Positions 8,576 through 19,586 of a stretch of 64,000 nucleotides of DNA are shown here, in pieces (positions within the stretch are counted from its first letter, which is position 1; every line of letters starts with the position of its first letter). A model generated the notes under the pieces. The model was given only the letters and a program-made list of their open reading frames with translations. It was not told the origin of the DNA and ran no database searches. The stretch is from Bartonella sp. WD12.1 (lineage in GTDB: Bacteria; Pseudomonadota; Alphaproteobacteria; Rhizobiales; Rhizobiaceae): positions 496,001-560,000 of the forward strand of contig NZ_MUBG01000001.1 in NCBI RefSeq assembly GCF_002022415.1, given 5' to 3'. Made by a program: the position numbers and the translations under genes.

Positions 8576-9865
8576 TTATCGATCATTTAAAGAAACATAT
8601 TTACGTGCAGCACGACCTGTATAAAGTTGACGCGGACGACCAATTTTTTGTGCTGGATCTTCGATCATTTCTTTCCATTGTGCAACCCAGCCGACACTAC
8701 GTGCTAATGCAAAAAGAACAGTAAACATTTCAGTAGGAAAGCCTAAAGCTTTCAATGTAATTCCGGAATAGAAATCAACATTAGGATAAAGCTTTTTTTC
8801 AATAAAGTATTCATCGCTTAGAGCAATTTTTTCAAGCTCCATAGCAATATCAAGAAGTGGATCATCTTGAATATTTAATTCTTTTAAAACTTCATGGCAG
8901 GTTTTTTGCATAAGTTTAGCACGTGGATCATAATTTTTATAGACTCGGTGACCAAAGCCCATAAGACGGAAAGGATCATTTTTGTCTTTTGCACGTGCAA
9001 TAAATTCAGGAATTTTTTCAATAGAACCTATTTCTTGTAACATTTTTAGGCATGCTTCATTAGCACCACCATGAGCTGGTCCCCAAAGGCATGCAACACC
9101 AGCTGCAATACAAGCAAACGGATTAGCTCCTGATGAACCAGCAAGACGTACAGTTGATGTGGAGGCGTTTTGTTCATGATCTGCATGCAGAGTAAAGATT
9201 CGGTCCATAGCTCGCGCAAGAACTGGATTAACTTTGTATTCTTCACAAGGAACAGAGAAGCACATGTGAAGGAAATTTGCAGCATAACCAAGATCGTTAC
9301 GTGGATAAATGAAAGGTTGTCCAATGCTATATTTGTAAGCCATAGCAGCAAGAGTTGGAACTTTTGCAATAAGACGAATAGAAGCGATCATTCTTTGTTT
9401 TGCGTCTGTAATATCAATGGAGTCATGATAAAATGCGGACATAGCTCCAAGACAAGCAACCATAACTGCCATAGGATGAGAATCGCGACGAAATCCATGG
9501 AAAAAGCGTGAAAATTGTTCGTGCACCATTGTATGGTGCATAATTCGGCGGTCAAATTCAGTTTTTTCTTGTTTAGTTGGTAATTCACCGTAAAGCAAAA
9601 GGTAACATACTTCGAGGAAGTCTCCGTTTTCAGCTAATTGGTCGATAGAATAACCATGGTAAAGTAATACTCCTTCATCACCATCAATATAAGTGATTTT
9701 TGATTCACAAGAAGCGGTTGAGGTAAACCCAGGATCGTAGGTAAAACTATCAGTTTCTTTATAAAGAGAAGTAATTTCAATTACATCAGGCCCAATGGTT
9801 CCTTTATGCACTGGCAATTCTATTTTTTTATCATTTACGATAATATATGCTTTATTCTCAGACAT
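8576..9865 (-). CDS. gltA: Citrate synthase GltA
   Basis: GltA condenses acetyl-CoA and oxaloacetate to citrate, the entry to the TCA cycle. The 429-residue type II (hexameric-type) enzyme has catalytic His in [12 protein letters not shown] and [14 protein letters not shown], and Asp in PNVDFYSG. The N-terminal beta domain (about 1-60) typical of Gram-negative type II enzymes is present. The interior contains the sites used in the common Bartonella gltA typing assay (near 8707 and near 9070), supporting the genus call. It is monocistronic, with its own terminator hairpin. Confidence 0.97.
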   Translation of the reverse strand: MSENKAYIIVNDKKIELPVHKGTIGPDVIEITSLYKETDSFTYDPGFTSTASCESKITYIDGDEGVLLYHGYSIDQLAENGDFLEVCYLLLYGELPTKQEKTEFDRRIMHHTMVHEQFSRFFHGFRRDSHPMAVMVACLGAMSAFYHDSIDITDAKQRMIASIRLIAKVPTLAAMAYKYSIGQPFIYPRNDLGYAANFLHMCFSVPCEEYKVNPVLARAMDRIFTLHADHEQNASTSTVRLAGSSGANPFACIAAGVACLWGPAHGGANEACLKMLQEIGSIEKIPEFIARAKDKNDPFRLMGFGHRVYKNYDPRAKLMQKTCHEVLKELNIQDDPLLDIAMELEKIALSDEYFIEKKLYPNVDFYSGITLKALGFPTEMFTVLFALARSVGWVAQWKEMIEDPAQKIGRPRQLYTGRAARKYVSLNDR

Positions 9866-10127
9866 TAAATATTCCTTTCAGATCCTTCATCTCTTAAAGT
9901 TGAGACGCCGCTTTGTCGGATAAGGAGGTATATAGTTAAAGATTTTCCTACTTATATTAAGAATAGATTTACTATAAAAGTTAGTTTATGCAATCTAAAA
10001 ATATTTTTTATTTTCAGTTTTAATAAATATGTATTTCAATTTTTTAAGTTAAAAACTAAATTCATTTTGTATTAAGACATTTTTACTTTCGATCTTTATT
10101 GTGTTCATTATATTTGTATTCATATAA

Positions 10128-11555
10128 TTAACATTCGGATAAAACAATTTGGTCATTAATGCGATTCAAAGATTCATCTCGCCCCAATAAAGCAAGAACA
10201 TCGAAAACCCCAGGTGATGATGTATATCCTGTGAGAGCTGCTCGCAGTGGTTGGGCAATATCTCCAAATTTAAGCTGTTGTGTTTGTGCATAGTTTCGAA
10301 GAATTTCATCTAGTGTTTCTGGATTCCAATTGGAGCACGTTTTTAAGGCAAGATAGACTCCCTTTAAGATGGTTCGACCATTTCCATTTAGGAGTGTTTT
10401 AGCTTTTTCATCAAGAGGTAATGGTCGTTGTGTAAAGATAAAGGAGGCACCATTAATGAGCTCAAGCAGTGTTTTCGAACGTTGTTTCAAATTTGGTATT
10501 GCAGTTAGAAATTGGGCACATTTTTGTTCATCAAGTTTTTTCATGATGTCTAAACCGCCTTCAATTTCTGGCAAAATACTAAGAACTGCATCGAAAAGGC
10601 TTTGATCGTTACTCATACGAATGTAATGCCCATTAACGGCATCTAGTTTTTTGAAATCAAAACGAGCAGCACCTTTGTTAATATCATTAATATCAAACCA
10701 AGAAATCATGTCTTCTGTAGAGATAAGTTCATCATTGCCATGACTCCAGCCTAAACGAACAAGATAATTACGTAGAGCATCAGGAAGATATCCCATTGCT
10801 CGATAGGCATCGACACCTAATGCACCATGTCTCTTTGATAATTTTGCACCATTTTCACCATGAATAAGTGGGATATGCGCCATAATGGGGATATCCCATC
10901 CCATTGCATTGTAGATAATTGTTTGGCGAGCTGCATTCGTGAGATGGTCGTCCCCACGAATGATATGTGTTATTTCCATATCATGATCATCAACAACAAC
11001 AGCATGCATGTAAGTTGGGGTACCGTCAGAACGTAAAATGATGAAGTCATCCAGATCTTTGTTAGGAAAACGAATTTCCCCTTGAACGCGATCTTGTAAA
11101 ATTGTTTCACCATCTTGTGGTGCTTTAATGCGAATAACAGGCTTAATCCCTTTGGGAGCTTCAGATGCATCACGGTTACGCCAACGCCCATCATAACGTG
11201 GTGGTCGACCTTCTGCACGAGCCATTTCACGCATTTCAGCTAATTCTTCAGGTGAAGCATAACAATAATAAGCTTTGCCATCTTTGACTAATTGTTCAGC
11301 AATTTGACGATGGCGTTCTGTTCGTTCAAATTGTGAGATAGGAACTCCATCATAATTGAGTCCCATCCAGTGCAAGCCATCTATAATAGCTTTAACTGCT
11401 GCTTCTGTTGAACGTTCTCTATCTGTATCTTCAATACGTAGAAGCATTTTGCCACCGTTATGTTTTGCATAAAGCCAGTTAAACAGAGCAGTGCGGGCGC
11501 TACCAATATGAAGGAAACCTGTGGGTGAGGGGGCAAAACGGGTGATAACAGGCAC
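10128..11555 (-). CDS. gltX1: Glutamyl-tRNA synthetase 1
   Basis: This class I aminoacyl-tRNA synthetase charges glutamate onto tRNA. The 475-residue protein has the HIGH motif as FLHIGSART (about residue 15) and the KMSKS motif as KLSKRHG (about residue 240), plus [11 protein letters not shown] second, divergent copy lies at 21274-22656. Alphaproteobacteria often carry two GluRS and no GlnRS, with Glu-tRNA(Gln) amidated by GatCAB. It is divergent from comEC, with about 110 nt between the genes. Confidence 0.95.
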   Translation of the reverse strand: MPVITRFAPSPTGFLHIGSARTALFNWLYAKHNGGKMLLRIEDTDRERSTEAAVKAIIDGLHWMGLNYDGVPISQFERTERHRQIAEQLVKDGKAYYCYASPEELAEMREMARAEGRPPRYDGRWRNRDASEAPKGIKPVIRIKAPQDGETILQDRVQGEIRFPNKDLDDFIILRSDGTPTYMHAVVVDDHDMEITHIIRGDDHLTNAARQTIIYNAMGWDIPIMAHIPLIHGENGAKLSKRHGALGVDAYRAMGYLPDALRNYLVRLGWSHGNDELISTEDMISWFDINDINKGAARFDFKKLDAVNGHYIRMSNDQSLFDAVLSILPEIEGGLDIMKKLDEQKCAQFLTAIPNLKQRSKTLLELINGASFIFTQRPLPLDEKAKTLLNGNGRTILKGVYLALKTCSNWNPETLDEILRNYAQTQQLKFGDIAQPLRAALTGYTSSPGVFDVLALLGRDESLNRINDQIVLSEC

Positions 11556-11666
11556 GGATATATCCTTTAATTAAGATGTTATTTTGGGGACTTTATTAAA
11601 AGATTATGTTAGCATAGCCAATAGGGTGTGCAATAGCCACATTGCGAGTAAAGTGGGGATTTACGG

Positions 11667-13964
11667 ATGTTAGGTCCAAATAAAGTTAATGATAGTCTAT
11701 CAAGGAGAAGCTTATCGAAAGAGAAAGATTTGGATCTAATACACCAAGACAATTTTTCTATTCGTAATAGCGCAGATAATATCATTTGTACTAGGCAAAG
11801 CATTTATTTACTCACATTTTTAAAAGAAAATATAATTATTTTCTGGAGGTGGTTGACAGATTGCATACAAAAGGAAATTTCTTTTGGACTGCCTTTTTTA
11901 TTAATTTTAATATTTTTTTCCACAGGTGTTATTTTTTATTTCAATTTGGATCAAGAACCAAGTTGGAAGCAGTTTATTATATTGATTAGTACATTTCTTG
12001 GAGTGTTGTATATTTTACGCTGTTATCGAGGAATGTGGCTCATAACTGTTTTTTTATTTTGTATTATATTGGGTGCTTTAGCAGCAAAGATAGAAACCTG
12101 GCGTATGTCTACAACAATGTTGGACAGCGATGTTTCCACCACATTAACAGGGAGAATTGTTTCTATAGAACCAATAGAAAAAGGAGGATTCCACTTAAAT
12201 GTAGATGTCTTAAACACAGAAAAACCAATGTTACGTCATGCACCTAATCGTGTTCGTTTAATAGCAAAACATTTGCCAGATGGATTAGCTTCCGGTGATG
12301 GATTATATGGGAAAGTAAGGCTTCGTTCTTTATCTGGACCTGTACGTCCAGGAAGTTATGATTTTAGTTTCCATAATTATTTTAAAAGAATTGGTGCTCA
12401 TGGAATTTATCTTGGAAAACCAATTAAGATATCAGTTACACAAGCCGATACAATATTAGATAGAGTTTTACAAAAAATTGAAAATTTACGGATGGTAATG
12501 ACTCAACAAATCAATGCAGCAATTGGCGGAGAGGAAGGACAAATTGCTGCTGCTTTGATAACTGGGCAAAGGGGTGGTATTTCAAAGGATACTAATAAAG
12601 CATTGCGTGTAGCTGGGTTAGCTCATATTTTGTCAATATCAGGTTTGCATATGGCTCTGCTTAGCGGTATGGTTCTTATCGTTATTCGTAGTTTTTTAGC
12701 CCTTTTTCCTATTTTTTCATCTTATTATTCAGCTAAAAAATTTGCTGCTGTCGTTGCATTAATAATAACAGCTTTTTATTTGGTGTTATCTGGCATGAAT
12801 ATAGCGGCGCAAAGAAGCTTTGTGATGGTTTCTGCTCTATTGATTGCTGTGTTGTGTAATCGTTCTGCTGTGACAATGCGAAATTTTGCTATTGCTGGTT
12901 TGGTAACTGTAGCTATTATTCCACATGCAATATTAAGTCCCAGTTTTCAAATGTCATTTTCTGCAACTGCAGCTTTGATTGCTGCTTTTGGTTGGTGGAG
13001 TGAAAGACGATCTTCTTATACAGGAAGGACAACACCTTCTTATGTTGGAGGTGGAGTGCTTCGTTTTGTTTTCTCATCACTTGTTTCAATTTGCATATCT
13101 TCACTTGTGGCAGGTTCTGCTAGTGGAATTTACGCTGCTTATCACTTTGCACATGTAGCACCACTTGGCATGATCAGTAATATTTTAGCCTTACCTATTG
13201 TCTTCATTTTTGTTATGCCATTTGGGTTAATAGCGGCATTTGCAATGCTTGTGGGGCTTGAATGGTTGCCACTACAGATTATGGGTTTTGGCATCTCTCT
13301 TGTAGTAAAAATTGCTTATGCTGTAACAGCTATTTCTCCTGCTTTTCATCCTGGATTTATACCATTATCTGCATTGCTTTTATTAAGCTTAGGCTTAGTT
13401 GGTCTTACTTTTTTCAAAACACCTATCAGATTCTTTTTTAGTATTTTTATTTTTACAGGTATTTTTGTTTGTATGGTGTCTTCACCTGTGCAACTAGTTA
13501 TAGCGAATAATATGAGCCTTGTAGGGGTCATTAATGAAAGAAAATTATATATTGATCGTCACTATGCCTCTAAGTTTACACTATCTATATGGGAAAATTC
13601 ATTCCACGCACAAAATGCTATCAAACCAATAAAAAGTGGTCCATTACTCAACGGACAATTTATTTGTAATGATAATATTTGTATGGCTTTATTAGAAAAC
13701 AGGTTAAAAGTTGCTGTTTTACATGGAAAAACAGATCAGTGTATAAATGCAGATATCGTAATTGAAACATCTACAATAAGCAACCAAACATGCGACAAGA
13801 TTGCACCGATAACATTTACACTTCAACAATTACTATCACGAGGAAGTGTGATGATGACTAAAAGCGGAAATATTATTTGGTCTTCTAACGGGTTTCATAG
13901 ACCTTGGAACATACATAGACAAAATTCTCAAAGACCATGGAGCGATCGTATCAAAAAAATATAA
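11667..13964 (+). CDS. comEC: ComEC/Rec2-type DNA-uptake membrane channel
   Basis: This 765-residue protein has an N-terminal membrane pair (about 65-140), a DUF4131-like soluble OB-type region (TGRIVSIEP..., GDGLYGKVRLR), and the ComEC competence domain with AGLAHILSISGLHMALL and about eight further membrane spans. The C-terminal region (about 620-765) is shorter than the metallo-beta-lactamase domain of classical ComEC and lacks an HxHxDH motif, as in many rhizobial homologues. It would translocate single-stranded DNA across the inner membrane if expressed. Whether this organism takes up DNA is not shown here. Confidence 0.88.
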   Translation: MLGPNKVNDSLSRRSLSKEKDLDLIHQDNFSIRNSADNIICTRQSIYLLTFLKENIIIFWRWLTDCIQKEISFGLPFLLILIFFSTGVIFYFNLDQEPSWKQFIILISTFLGVLYILRCYRGMWLITVFLFCIILGALAAKIETWRMSTTMLDSDVSTTLTGRIVSIEPIEKGGFHLNVDVLNTEKPMLRHAPNRVRLIAKHLPDGLASGDGLYGKVRLRSLSGPVRPGSYDFSFHNYFKRIGAHGIYLGKPIKISVTQADTILDRVLQKIENLRMVMTQQINAAIGGEEGQIAAALITGQRGGISKDTNKALRVAGLAHILSISGLHMALLSGMVLIVIRSFLALFPIFSSYYSAKKFAAVVALIITAFYLVLSGMNIAAQRSFVMVSALLIAVLCNRSAVTMRNFAIAGLVTVAIIPHAILSPSFQMSFSATAALIAAFGWWSERRSSYTGRTTPSYVGGGVLRFVFSSLVSICISSLVAGSASGIYAAYHFAHVAPLGMISNILALPIVFIFVMPFGLIAAFAMLVGLEWLPLQIMGFGISLVVKIAYAVTAISPAFHPGFIPLSALLLLSLGLVGLTFFKTPIRFFFSIFIFTGIFVCMVSSPVQLVIANNMSLVGVINERKLYIDRHYASKFTLSIWENSFHAQNAIKPIKSGPLLNGQFICNDNICMALLENRLKVAVLHGKTDQCINADIVIETSTISNQTCDKIAPITFTLQQLLSRGSVMMTKSGNIIWSSNGFHRPWNIHRQNSQRPWSDRIKKI

Positions 13965-13995
13965 CTCTATTTTAGAAACTCTAAAATAGAGTTAT
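13961..13995 (-). terminator. Terminator hairpin between convergent comEC and bfr
   Basis: A perfect 15-bp inverted repeat (13961-13975 and 13981-13995) with a 5-nt loop overlaps the last codons of comEC. Read leftwards it is followed by seven Ts (As at 13953-13959), so it should terminate the leftward bacterioferritin transcript. It may also act on comEC, though no T run follows on that side. A short direct repeat of ATAGAGTTAT follows (13986-14006). Confidence 0.75.
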
Positions 13996-14064
13996 ATAGA
14001 GTTATATTGCAAAAACGTTCTAACGTAACAGCTAGTTTTATGAAAAATACACTAAAGGCAAATT

Positions 14065-14547
14065 TTATTCTAATTCAGAAAAACTGACACTGAGTTGACT
14101 GTATCTTTCTTCTCCAATAGTGTTAAGGAGTTGAATTTGAGTTTCAAGAAAATCAATATGATTCTCTTCATCTTCAAGTAATTCATCAAATAACTTCTTT
14201 GAAACATGGTCAGAGAGCTTAGAACAAATCTCGCGCGACTTAAGATAGGATTCCCGAGCATCATACTCACTTTTAAGATCGCATTCTAAAACTTCTCTAA
14301 GGTTTTTTCCAACACGCAACGGCGCAGGGAATTCGAGGTTAGGATGCCCTTCAAGAAAAGTTATACGCTTAACAATTCTATCTACATGTTTCATTTCTTC
14401 TGTGGCTTCTTTACGTTCTATTTCAGCTAACTTTGTGTAACCCCAACTTTCTGTCAGGCAAGAATGTAACTGATATTGATTAACGGCACTAATCTCAAGA
14501 GCAAGGGCTTCATTGAGCTGCTTGATGATTTCTGGATGACCTTTCAT
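14065..14547 (-). CDS. bfr: Bacterioferritin
   Basis: Bfr is the iron-storage four-helix-bundle protein that assembles as a 24-mer shell with heme. The ATG at 14547 ([15 protein letters not shown]) was chosen because AGGGAAA lies about 9 nt upstream and the family starts here; an upstream in-frame start would add 15 non-homologous residues. All di-iron ligands are in register: Glu18, Glu51, His54, Glu94, Glu127, His130, and the heme Met is Met52. At 160 residues the length is normal. It is convergent with comEC. Confidence 0.94.
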   Translation of the reverse strand: MKGHPEIIKQLNEALALEISAVNQYQLHSCLTESWGYTKLAEIERKEATEEMKHVDRIVKRITFLEGHPNLEFPAPLRVGKNLREVLECDLKSEYDARESYLKSREICSKLSDHVSKKLFDELLEDEENHIDFLETQIQLLNTIGEERYSQLSVSFSELE

Positions 14548-14592
14548 GGTATTTAATTTCCCTATATTGATTTCTTTAATGGGTGGACACAA

Positions 14593-15078
14593 CTAAAATA
14601 AGAGGGTGATGCATTATTCTGCTTAATTATGTTTACGAGAATAATTTTCTATTACCTTAATAATAATTTCTACAATATTAGAAAAATAACCTCAACATTT
14701 CTTACATTACTTCATTAAATTATATAATTTTTTATAAGCTGTAATCAATGACCAACATTCTTTTTTAAAAAGAAAAGGGATGATTTTTCATTATCTAACT
14801 GCTTAATTGTTGATAGTTTTGCAGGAATGTATGATCACTATAAATTTTAATCGTAAAGATTAATGCTAAAATTGTTTACTAAATGAAGAAAATATAAACA
14901 AACTTCAAAGGAGCTTTAGTTAATCATTGTATTCTATAGAGTGATATGTTTTGTTATAATAAACTGATATTTTAAAACAGAAAATAGCAAATAAGTCTGT
15001 GAGAATTGGGAAAACAGAGCACTTTTTTGTTATTAATTCGTAATGAATAAAGATAATCGGTAACAGGAAAAGTGATTC
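14593..15078. other. AT-rich spacer between bfr and rpiA
   Basis: This is about 490 bases separating divergent bfr and rpiA. It should carry both promoters. I see no open frame with family resemblance and no strong dyad. An iron-responsive operator upstream of bfr is plausible but not identifiable by eye. Confidence 0.45.
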
Positions 15079-15783
15079 ATGGATGCTCAAAAATTAAAAA
15101 AGATAGCGGCTACTAAAGCACTTGAGTTTGTTCAAGATGATATGCGCCTTGGTATAGGCGCTGGTTCTACAGTCAATGAATTTATTCGTCTACTTGGTGA
15201 ACGTGTTGCAAATGGTCTGCGTGTGATTGGTGTTGCTGCCTCTCAGCATTCTGAACAATTATGTCTTAAATACGGAGTGCCTGTCACTACTTTAGAACAA
15301 ATATCTGAACTTGACCTTGATATTGATGGGGCTGATGAAATTGGTCCTAATATGACCTTAATTAAAGGAGGGGGTGGAGCATTATTGCGTGAAAAAATTG
15401 TAGCAGCAGCATCTCGTACAATGCTTGTTATTGCAGATGAAACAAAAGTGGTAAAAACGCTTGGTTCTTTTGCTCTGCCGATTGAAGTTAATCAATTTGG
15501 TATAAGCGCTACACGCAAAGCAATTGAAAAAGCAGCTGATGATCTAGGACTTTCGGGGGAAGTTAGGTTACGGATGAATGGCAATATTCCTTTTAAGACA
15601 GATGAAGGCCATTTTATTCTTGATGCATTTTGGGGGCGCATTATGCAGCCCAAAATATTATCAGATGCGTTATTTGAAATTCCTGGTGTTGTTGAGCATG
15701 GCCTTTTTTTAGGGTTAGCTTCACGTTCAATTATAGCAATGGCAGATGGTACAATAAAAATTTTAGAACCATGTGACTTGTGA
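15079..15783 (+). CDS. rpiA: Ribose-5-phosphate isomerase A
   Basis: RpiA interconverts ribose-5-phosphate and ribulose-5-phosphate in the non-oxidative pentose phosphate pathway. The 234-residue protein shows [15 protein letters not shown] (phosphate loop), [12 protein letters not shown] with the active-site Asp pair, and [14 protein letters not shown]. An AGGAAAAG stretch precedes the ATG. It is followed by the DUF2059 gene after about 90 nt, the same pairing seen in other Rhizobiales (from memory). Confidence 0.95.
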   Translation: MDAQKLKKIAATKALEFVQDDMRLGIGAGSTVNEFIRLLGERVANGLRVIGVAASQHSEQLCLKYGVPVTTLEQISELDLDIDGADEIGPNMTLIKGGGGALLREKIVAAASRTMLVIADETKVVKTLGSFALPIEVNQFGISATRKAIEKAADDLGLSGEVRLRMNGNIPFKTDEGHFILDAFWGRIMQPKILSDALFEIPGVVEHGLFLGLASRSIIAMADGTIKILEPCDL

Positions 15784-15873
15784 ATGAGATAAGTTATATG
15801 CTGATGTATTGGTTATAATAAAAGGCTATTAAAATTTTAAATAGAAATAATATAATTATGGAGTAATAATTGA

Positions 15874-16428
15874 ATGAGAACTATATTTTCTCTCCAACGC
15901 TTTGTGGTATTGCTTGGTATAGTTGCCGTTTTTATTATGAATATTGGGATAGTTTATGCACAAGATGTGAAAGCCCAGCATTTAGATTCAGCAAGAAAAA
16001 TGATCAAAGCCATTCAAGCAACCGATCAATTTGATAATTTTTTGCCAAGTGCTGCATATAACCTTAAAAATGAGCTAATAAGTGGCGATCCAAATTTAGC
16101 AACAACTATTTCTGAAATTGTTGATAAGCAAGCACTTGCTTTGGCTAAACGACGTGCTGATTTGGAAGAAGAAATTGCTCATGTGTACATAAAACATTTT
16201 AGTCAGGAAGAACTAGATACAATTGCAGCATTTTATAATTCTGCTGCTGGTAAAAAGTTTTTAACAGAAGTTCCAAATGTTGCGCGTGACTCTTATTCTG
16301 TCTTTGATAAGTGGCGTTCTACTGTCATGCAAGATCTTGTACAAAATGTAGAAAAAGAAATGGTTGAGATACTTGGTTTGAATAAACCTATTACTTCAGG
16401 GTCTGATTCTTCAACGGATTCAAAATAG
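15874..16428 (+). CDS. Exported DUF2059 protein
   Basis: This 184-residue protein of unknown molecular function has an N-terminal signal sequence (about 1-30, ending YAQ) and the conserved DUF2059 core, including YIKHFSQEELDTIAAFYNSAAGKKF (about 108-131). The C-terminus is a Ser/Thr-rich tail. It is predicted to be periplasmic. It lies between rpiA and gor. The start is an ATG after a weak site. No enzymatic motif is visible. Confidence 0.85.
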   Translation: MRTIFSLQRFVVLLGIVAVFIMNIGIVYAQDVKAQHLDSARKMIKAIQATDQFDNFLPSAAYNLKNELISGDPNLATTISEIVDKQALALAKRRADLEEEIAHVYIKHFSQEELDTIAAFYNSAAGKKFLTEVPNVARDSYSVFDKWRSTVMQDLVQNVEKEMVEILGLNKPITSGSDSSTDSK

Positions 16429-16620
16429 TTTTATTGGTAGTATATAGTTATCAATATTTTTACTTACTAAAAGCGGCGGTTTTACCATCGTTTTTAATGA
16501 AAATAAGTGCTTTTTAAGTATCGTATCTGTACAAAAATTTTATTAAAGACAAAAAAGACTTTCATTCAGTGATAAAGATTAATAACCTGTACGGTATAAG
16601 TGTATGGGAAGGAAGAATTT

Positions 16621-18008
16621 GTGGCATCTTTTGATTTTGATTTATTTGTTATTGGGAGTGGTTCTGGCGGTGTGCGTGCTGCTCGTCTCGCGGGGGGCTT
16701 GGTAAGCGTGTAGCTATAGCAGAAGAATATCGCATAGGGGGTACTTGCGTTATTCGTGGTTGTGTTCCCAAAAAGTTATTTGTTTATGCATCAAAGTACG
16801 CACAAGAATTTAGTGATAGCGTTGGTTTTGGTTGGCAATGCGCTGATCCAGTTTTTAACTGGGAAAAATTAGTTACAGCTAAAAACAAAGAAATATTAAG
16901 ACTAGAAGAGCTTTATCGAAGACAATTAAAAAATAATAATGTTCATATTTATGAAAGCCGTGCTGTTTTTGTTGATGATCATACATTAGAGCTTTCTGCA
17001 ACAGGTGAACGAGTGACGGCAGAAAAGATTTTAATCGCAACAGGAGCAAAAACTTTATCGAATACTGTAATAGGTAGCGATTTATGTCTTACTTCTAATG
17101 AGATTTTTGATCTTAAAGAGCTACCAAAATCAATAATAATCGTTGGTGGGGGATATATTGGTGTTGAATTTGCTAATATTTTTCATGGATTAGGTGTAAA
17201 GACAACATTGCTCCATCATGGTGACTTAATTCTTCGTAATTTTGATCATGATTTGCGGCAGTTATTAAGTGATACAATGGTTGAAAAGGGGATTTCTATT
17301 GTCTATGGGGCAACAGTCTCTCAAGTTAAAACCAACGGTAATGGCTATGATGCTATTTTGTCAAATGGGCAAACTATTAGTGCTGATCAGATTATGTTTG
17401 CTACGGGGCGTGTACCAAATACTGTAGGTTTAGGGCTTCAGCGGGCAGGGGTTAAGTTTAATGAAATTGGTGCAGTTATTGTTGATGAAAAGATGACCAC
17501 AAATATACCCCATATTTGGGCTGTTGGTGATGTGACTGCCCGTTGTCAATTAACACCTGTGGCTATCCATGAGGCAATGCGTTTTATTAAAACCGCATTT
17601 AAGAATACTCCAACTATACCTGATTATGATTTAATTGCGACAGCTGTTTTTTCACAGCCAGAGATTGGGACAGTTGGTCTTTCGGAAGAGGATGCAATAC
17701 ACTATTATAAACGTGTTGAAATTTATCGTACATTGTTTCGTCCTATGCGCAATACTCTTTCCGGTAATCCAGAAAAGATGTTTATGAAACTTGTTGTTGA
17801 TGGTGAAAGCCGTATCGTTGTTGGTGCTCATATTTTAGGTGAGGGCGCTGGTGAGATGGCACAGCTTATTGGAATTTCTCTCAAAGGAAAACTGACAAAA
17901 GATATATTTGATGAAACTATGGCAGTTCATCCAACGGCAGCAGAAGAACTGGTAACGATGTATGAACCAAATTATATATATGAAAATGGAAAGAAGTTAG
18001 AAGACTAA
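16621..18008 (+). pseudogene. gor: Glutathione-disulfide reductase, single frameshift near the N-terminus
   Basis: The product would be an FAD/NADPH-dependent reductase keeping glutathione reduced. From GTG 16621 the frame reads FDLFVIGSGSGGVRAARLAGG (FAD-binding) and then hits TAG at 16711-16713. The rest continues one frame over to 18008, with the redox disulfide in GGTCVIRGCVPKKL, NADPH site GGGYIGVEFANIF, a second FAD motif WAVGDVT, and C-terminal HPTAAEEL. The G run at 16692-16697 has six Gs. A seventh would restore AGGLGKRVAIAEE and a 462-residue protein, the family length. No other lesion is visible, so this is either a very recent loss or a base-calling error. An ATG at 17013 could express only the C-terminal part. 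Confidence 0.88.
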
Positions 18009-18084
18009 ACGTTGGGTACTATGGTGAACTAACTTAAGGCTTTTGCACTATAATTTGCATGGAGGGGCTTTAGAGAGAGTTACG

Positions 18085-19464
18085 ATGGTAAAAAAATGGA
18101 CACCTGGATCTTGGAGAAAAAGGCCAATTAAGCAAGTTCCAACTTATCCAGATCAAGCTCTATTAACAAATATTGAAAATGAGCTGCGCAGATATTCTCC
18201 TTTAGTTTTTGCTGGTGAAATTCGTGATTTGAAAGATAAATTAGCAGCAGTTACTAAAGGTCAGGCTTTTTTGTTACAAGGTGGTGATTGTGCAGAGAGC
18301 TTTGCAGAATATGAGGCTAATAATATCCGTAATTTTTTTCGTGTGTTTTTGCAAATGGCGATTGTTTTAACTTTTGGCAATTCTAAGCCAGTTGTTAAAA
18401 TTGGTCGTATTGCTGGTCAATTTGCAAAGCCACGCTCTTGCGATATGGAAAGCAAAGGTAAAGATAAGCTTCCTGCTTATCGGGGTGATATTATTAATAG
18501 CATTGAATTTGACAAAGATTCTCGTATTCCTGATCCACGACGAATGTTAATGGTCTATCGTCAATCGGCTGCAACACTTAATTTGTTACGTGTTTTTTCA
18601 CAAGGTGGCTATGCTAACTTAGAAAATGTTCATAAATGGATGTTGAGTTTTATTTCCAATAGCCCGCAAGGTGAACGTTATGAATTGTTGGCAAAACGTA
18701 TTTCTGAAATAATAGATTTTATGCGTTCAATAGGAATTACGGCCAAAGTAAATTCTTCATTATACACAACGTCTTTTTATACAAGCCACGAAGCACTTTT
18801 GCTTAACTATGAAGAACCTTTAACACGCATTGATTCAAATTCTGGAAATTGGTATGCTACATCTGGCCATATGTTATGGATAGGTGATCGTACACGCCAA
18901 CTTGATCATGCACATGTTGAATATTGCCGTGGTATTAAAAATCCTATTGGATTAAAATGTGGTCCTTCTATTGATCCTGATGAGCTTTTGAAGTTAGTTG
19001 ATATTCTTAATCCTAAGAATGAACCAGGTAGACTTACTCTTATTGTACGTTTTGGTTATGATAAGATTGAGAATTATCTTCCTAGGCTAATTCGTGTAGT
19101 TGAGCGTGAGAGACGCAATGTTTTATGGTCTTGTGATCCAATGCATGGTAATACAATTATGGCGAATGGTTATAAAACTCGCCCCTTTGATCATATTTTA
19201 AAAGAAGTCGAAAGTTTTTTTTCGATACATCAGAAGGAAGGCACTTATCCAGGTGGCATTCATATTGAAATGACTGGTCGTGATGTGACTGAATGTACAG
19301 GTGGTGCACATGCTATTTCAGTAGAAAATCTTTCTGATCGCTATCATACTCATTGTGATCCAAGATTGAACGCGAATCAGGCATTAGAATTAGCTTTTCT
19401 TGTCGCTGAACTTCTTAAAAAGAATCGTGATGCTAATTCATTAACTGTTGAGTCAAATACGTAA
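18085..19464 (+). CDS. aroG: Class II 3-deoxy-7-phosphoheptulonate (DAHP) synthase
   Basis: This enzyme condenses phosphoenolpyruvate and erythrose-4-phosphate, the first step of the shikimate pathway. It is a class II (plant-like) enzyme of 459 residues. GGDCAESF contains the metal Cys; [31 protein letters not shown] and [15 protein letters not shown] are the conserved blocks. The ATG at 18085 ([15 protein letters not shown]) follows AGAGAGAG. An in-frame ATG at 18043 would add 14 unmatched residues. It lies downstream of gor. Confidence 0.93.
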   Translation: MVKKWTPGSWRKRPIKQVPTYPDQALLTNIENELRRYSPLVFAGEIRDLKDKLAAVTKGQAFLLQGGDCAESFAEYEANNIRNFFRVFLQMAIVLTFGNSKPVVKIGRIAGQFAKPRSCDMESKGKDKLPAYRGDIINSIEFDKDSRIPDPRRMLMVYRQSAATLNLLRVFSQGGYANLENVHKWMLSFISNSPQGERYELLAKRISEIIDFMRSIGITAKVNSSLYTTSFYTSHEALLLNYEEPLTRIDSNSGNWYATSGHMLWIGDRTRQLDHAHVEYCRGIKNPIGLKCGPSIDPDELLKLVDILNPKNEPGRLTLIVRFGYDKIENYLPRLIRVVERERRNVLWSCDPMHGNTIMANGYKTRPFDHILKEVESFFSIHQKEGTYPGGIHIEMTGRDVTECTGGAHAISVENLSDRYHTHCDPRLNANQALELAFLVAELLKKNRDANSLTVESNT

Positions 19465-19586
19465 GGCAGAAAGTCACTTAGCATAATTTATAATTAATGC
19501 TTTTCTATTTGTGAAATTAAACGCTTTTTAAGAAAAGGAATGCTTTGGTGATTGAAACTGGGTTATAGTCACACTAAATTAATTTA

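Noticed and set aside
17013..18008. Treating the C-terminal part of gor as a separate reductase gene
   Set aside because: The upstream in-frame sequence from about 16700 encodes the rest of the FAD and redox domains, so the ATG at 17013 is internal to the frameshifted gene.
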